Shown here: positions 23,801 to 25,566 of the stretch, in pieces | Layout: each line of letters starts with the position of its first letter | Position numbering within the stretch: the first letter of the stretch is position 1 | From: CAITUY01 sp964611575 | Lineage (GTDB): Bacteria > Verrucomicrobiota > Kiritimatiellia > CAIKKV01 > CAITUY01 | Direction: 5' to 3' | NCBI GenBank assembly: GCA_964611575.1 | Contig: CAZTAJ010000059.1 | Span: 1 to 25,566, forward strand | DNA length: 25,566 nucleotides | The notes under the pieces: model-generated | The model's database searches: none | Seen by the model: only the letters and a program-made list of their open reading frames with translations | What the model was told of the DNA's origin: nothing | Translations under genes and position numbers: made by a program

Positions 23801-24377
23801 GGGCAACTTCTTCGACTGGCCGTTCAAATGGATTTCCGAGACCGACTACTTCGGCTACTACAAGGATAACCGCGTCTCTGACGGCACGGAGCTGGCTCGT
23901 TTCCCCTCCGGCGCGACCGCCGTCTCGCTGCACAAGGTCGGCAGCGGCGAGGTGATCGTCTTCTGGGGAATCCCGAACTACCGGCCCGACTACTACCGCG
24001 GCATGATGGTTCGCGCGGCCGAGTGGGCGGGCGTCCACGACCCGCGCCGCGGCAGTCCGATCCCGCACGCGCTGGAGGCGCGCAGCGAGTCGCTCAAGCG
24101 CAACTACGCGCTCTTCTACCAGGAGAAGCCCGGCGAATACACCCAGAAGCTGACCGCCACGCCGGACGGCGAATTCTTCCTCGACGAGCTGGTGTCGGAC
24201 CAGAAGCTCGGCGTCTACACCGGCAAGGAGCTGCGCGAGAAGGGACTCCCGCTGAAATTCGAGAAAGGCTACTCCCCATTGAAGGTCATCCGCATGCTGC
24301 CGAAGAGCCAGGCCGGCGACTGGGGTTCATGGAACATGTTCCGCATGCCGGAAGGCGTAACCGAAGGAGGAAAATGA
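20871..24377 (+). CDS. Secreted GH42-like (beta-galactosidase clan) protein
   Basis: From ATG 20871 the protein has 1168 residues; from the duplicated ATG 20844 it would have 9 more. MKQNRYRMIMAAMVGYTLTL followed by ARAA is a signal peptide, and the second start gives the more typical one. Residues about 30-430 form beta-rich regions. A barrel of GH42 type follows: FDGRSAKTEDEV, then TAQFEVLPGVYDFAMLDRMM. The predicted acid/base is E599 in YQIGGEMTTLD and the predicted nucleophile is E744 in TLTEPHHPTRW. The C-terminal part resembles the amidotransferase-like domain of GH42 (VMPNLLDEVMS, MIISANTGSY). Length is well above the usual 650-700 residues because of the N-terminal extension. It overlaps the next gene by ATGA, so the two secreted enzymes are coupled. 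Substrate is unknown; galactosidase activity should not be assumed. Confidence 0.8.
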   Translation: MKQNRYRMIMAAMVGYTLTLGSPPARAASPTVPVLPSSQWTVEAAPGDQVTLTEQDGCLGISFTVAIKKFDKGWMSRNQGTFRLLLKQPVPLKDDQERVIFDASGMEIEREGFYKLALLPIVRDASGERLVYQPWAYPHLKSGSKNWSRWMSRTFYTCEAGGATQNVLEPVGGDGNGFPNGALTFIGFEVRALSDEKTRQGILHLGSIRIDGMLLPAAETPFIFADSLLKEAGEYRMGFQVANRFQGLPIRDWTTQLTFDPADQKSRRQRIEIPLGPDGDYWIRYQATDAAGRVVAEDSFRQQVEGAPKAELPAAVDAKRPPSLGRMIVNPDRGGDGVYKAGDPLRVVVRVFPKGAKSLKLAWQVQPYRFATVLDEGKRDLAFNSTTDGQDVAINVTRQPGRDAYRLELSVLDGDKVVDKQSYLLGSVTDLSKPYANRSGREWDREKVKQSAYFRVSFDGRSAKTEDEVLAQFRTYLENASALAPNTTYGIDTAQFEVLPGVYDFAMLDRMMDMAADYAMAMTIRLSHIDSACRFLWQPYRYQRNFDGTVLYGHPFYGAYASGDERFLDCWERSYKALHERYRAHPAFQGYLVYQIGGEMTTLDRPWLGETAGYEACNVPAFRKYLQETLKLDLAALNKRWSANFASWDDVKPPLPDFRTGTRPDLRVAWMDFCRFKDELAGSWGRRAVRGIRAYDPKRVITMFGGQEDLCGEVDFFHNGGSHFLEYSGALRNAWAKGTGTLTEPHHPTRWAAYGPWILDISTFVMFAEAGGGGMNIHLYFGEGSQELLPHFGGRYAYDRMEKLKPLWRELHTAVVLDPPAEVATLVDPVTLYCKHRTTFGARRDDLSRWLALLKTDSVTSEPFRPDRKEPYKLVMPNLLDEVMSLENITTLDRLVRGGAKMIISANTGSYSPELGKEPFQLLKKLGIAPPKGAYEQLETEVEAKAVADGPLFGKDAKLKFFTLGQMRREVADPKLLGNFFDWPFKWISETDYFGYYKDNRVSDGTELARFPSGATAVSLHKVGSGEVIVFWGIPNYRPDYYRGMMVRAAEWAGVHDPRRGSPIPHALEARSESLKRNYALFYQEKPGEYTQKLTATPDGEFFLDELVSDQKLGVYTGKELREKGLPLKFEKGYSPLKVIRMLPKSQAGDWGSWNMFRMPEGVTEGGK

Positions 24378-25566
24378 CGATGAGAACACTCTTTCTTTCA
24401 GTACTGGCCGCTATTGCCTTCATACCAGGAATCTGTCAGGCCGCCGACGAACCGGGCGCGGATCCCTGGGCCGCGCGCCGCGCGAAGCTCGACGAGCGCC
24501 CGAAGAAGATCTACGCCCACTACATGGTCTGCTTTCCGCTCGGGCGGAGCGGCATCACCCCGTCCTGGGCGCGCGGCCAGGCCCTCAAGGTGCGTCACGA
24601 ATCGGACAACTTCGAGCTGGCCTACGGAGGGAACGAGCGCGGCATTCCCCTGCTGCCGGACAACAACGTGGACGGGCTGTCGCTCGAGCAAAGCGCCGAT
24701 CTCGAGATCCGCCGCGCCATGCGGGCCGGGATTGACGGCTTCGCCTTCGATGTCCTTCCAGCTTCGAAGGACCAGGCCTTCGAGTACTTGGACGCGATGT
24801 TCAAGGTGTGCGAGGAGAAGGACTATCCCTTTGAAATCACCTGGTGCTTGGACGACCAAGCCAAGAATCCAGAGGTCGTCAAGTATCTGGTTGAGAAGCA
24901 TGGCCGCAGTCCCAAGCTGGCCCGCCGGGACGGCAAGCTTCTGCTCCTGGGCTACCACTCCGTCCTGAGCGGGACGACCGCGGCGGCACGGGTGTTCGCC
25001 GAGCGGCACCCGGAAATTAAAAACATCGATTGGCAATCCCCGGAGATGCGCTGCTCGCCCGAGGGGTGGCGCCTGCTGCGCGAGGGGTTCCGGGACATCG
25101 AGCGGCAGTGCGATACCCCGATGTACTTCCAGTTCTCGCTGGGTGCCTGGGGATATGGGGTGGATACCGCCAAGGCCCGCCTCGTCCGCGGCGGCGCGGA
25201 GGAGGACATGACGGAAGTGACCGCCGTGCTCGCCGAGGTTTTCGACGCGATCTCGGGTTGGGGCAGCCACGGGGGGATGAAGCTCGACATAGCCGCCCTC
25301 GCCCACGCCGCCCGCGCGAAGGGCGCCGAATGGGGCGAACCGATGATGTACCAGGCCGAGCGCCTGCGCTGGTCCTTCACGGGCGTCGGACCGGGGTTTG
25401 AGGAACCGCGCGAAGGTTGGCGGCGGGCGAGGGACAACCGCGCGACGCTCATCCAGTTCGCCACCTGGAACGATTACGAGGAGACCACTGGGCTGGCTCC
25501 GACAACGGACGCCCGCTACACGCTTCTGGACCTGACGCGCTACTTTGTGGACTGGTGGAAGACCGG
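24374..25566 (+). CDS. Secreted GH71-like protein (partial, runs off the window)
   Basis: An open frame starts at ATG 24374 (or 24380), overlaps the preceding stop and continues to the last base, giving at least 397 residues. AGGAGG lies at 24365-24370. The N-terminus MTMRTLFLSVLAAIAFIPG followed by ICQA is a signal peptide. The mature part begins with KKIYAHYMVCFPL, then IRRAMRAGIDGFAFDVLPA, PFEITWCLDD, and near the end FATWNDYEETTGLAP. This order (HYM, GIDGFxxDV, WNDYxE) matches GH71 alpha-1,3-glucanases and related GH99-type proteins. The C-terminus is outside the window. It probably acts outside the cytoplasm on an alpha-glucan or mannan-type chain; the family name does not fix the substrate. 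Confidence 0.82.
   Translation, partial: MTMRTLFLSVLAAIAFIPGICQAADEPGADPWAARRAKLDERPKKIYAHYMVCFPLGRSGITPSWARGQALKVRHESDNFELAYGGNERGIPLLPDNNVDGLSLEQSADLEIRRAMRAGIDGFAFDVLPASKDQAFEYLDAMFKVCEEKDYPFEITWCLDDQAKNPEVVKYLVEKHGRSPKLARRDGKLLLLGYHSVLSGTTAAARVFAERHPEIKNIDWQSPEMRCSPEGWRLLREGFRDIERQCDTPMYFQFSLGAWGYGVDTAKARLVRGGAEEDMTEVTAVLAEVFDAISGWGSHGGMKLDIAALAHAARAKGAEWGEPMMYQAERLRWSFTGVGPGFEEPREGWRRARDNRATLIQFATWNDYEETTGLAPTTDARYTLLDLTRYFVDWWKT

Overview
The window is GC-rich bacterial DNA made of two parts. An integrase/tRNA/toxin-antitoxin accessory stretch lies on the left (about 1-5100), and a large polysaccharide and glycan catabolism region lies on the right (about 5100-25566). The gene content suggests the PVC group (Verrucomicrobiota, Kiritimatiellota or Lentisphaerota). 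The signs are many divergent glycosidase-like proteins, a secreted repeat-rich surface-type protein, a RAYT-type transposase remnant, and a tyrosine recombinase whose box II reads N-A-M-R-H. This assignment is an inference from style, not from a marker gene.

Left part: a truncated CDS (1-186); a small secreted protein gene (395-799, minus) bracketed by two 71-nt direct repeats; a tyrosine recombinase (995-2368, minus); a complete tRNA-Arg(UCU) with encoded CCA (2494-2570); then an AbiEi/AbiEii type IV toxin-antitoxin pair (2981-4440). A hairpin-bearing spacer and a decayed RAYT C-terminus (4848-5078) mark the boundary with the sugar region.

Right part: a LacI-family regulator (5133-6254) precedes a tight four-gene plus-strand unit. 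That unit encodes a GH38 alpha-mannosidase, a D-lyxose/D-mannose isomerase, a GH20/GH67-like putative glycosidase and an SGNH esterase-like protein (6569-13671). A convergent gene encodes a secreted beta-rich protein (13827-15599, minus). A DUF4143 AAA ATPase (16078-17382) sits between two sugar units, with dispersed-repeat DNA upstream. A second unit follows (17594 to beyond 25566): a DUF5696-like protein, an (alpha/alpha)6-type protein, a secreted GH42-like protein and a secreted GH71-like protein that runs off the end.

The main non-obvious signal is a shared palindrome centred on TAACCGGTTA. It lies in or beside the predicted promoters of three separate units: 6433-6450 before the mannosidase unit, 17546-17555 inside the -35/-10 spacer of the second unit, and a weaker copy at 15645-15654 before the secreted minus-strand gene. 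A central CG palindrome is what LacI-family proteins typically bind. I infer that the LacI protein at 5133-6254 ties these units into one regulon. Secreted GH42-like and GH71-like enzymes would act on the outer polysaccharide. The signal-less mannosidase, isomerase and esterase would process imported fragments in the cytoplasm, with mannose converted to fructose. No transporter or sugar kinase is present in the window.
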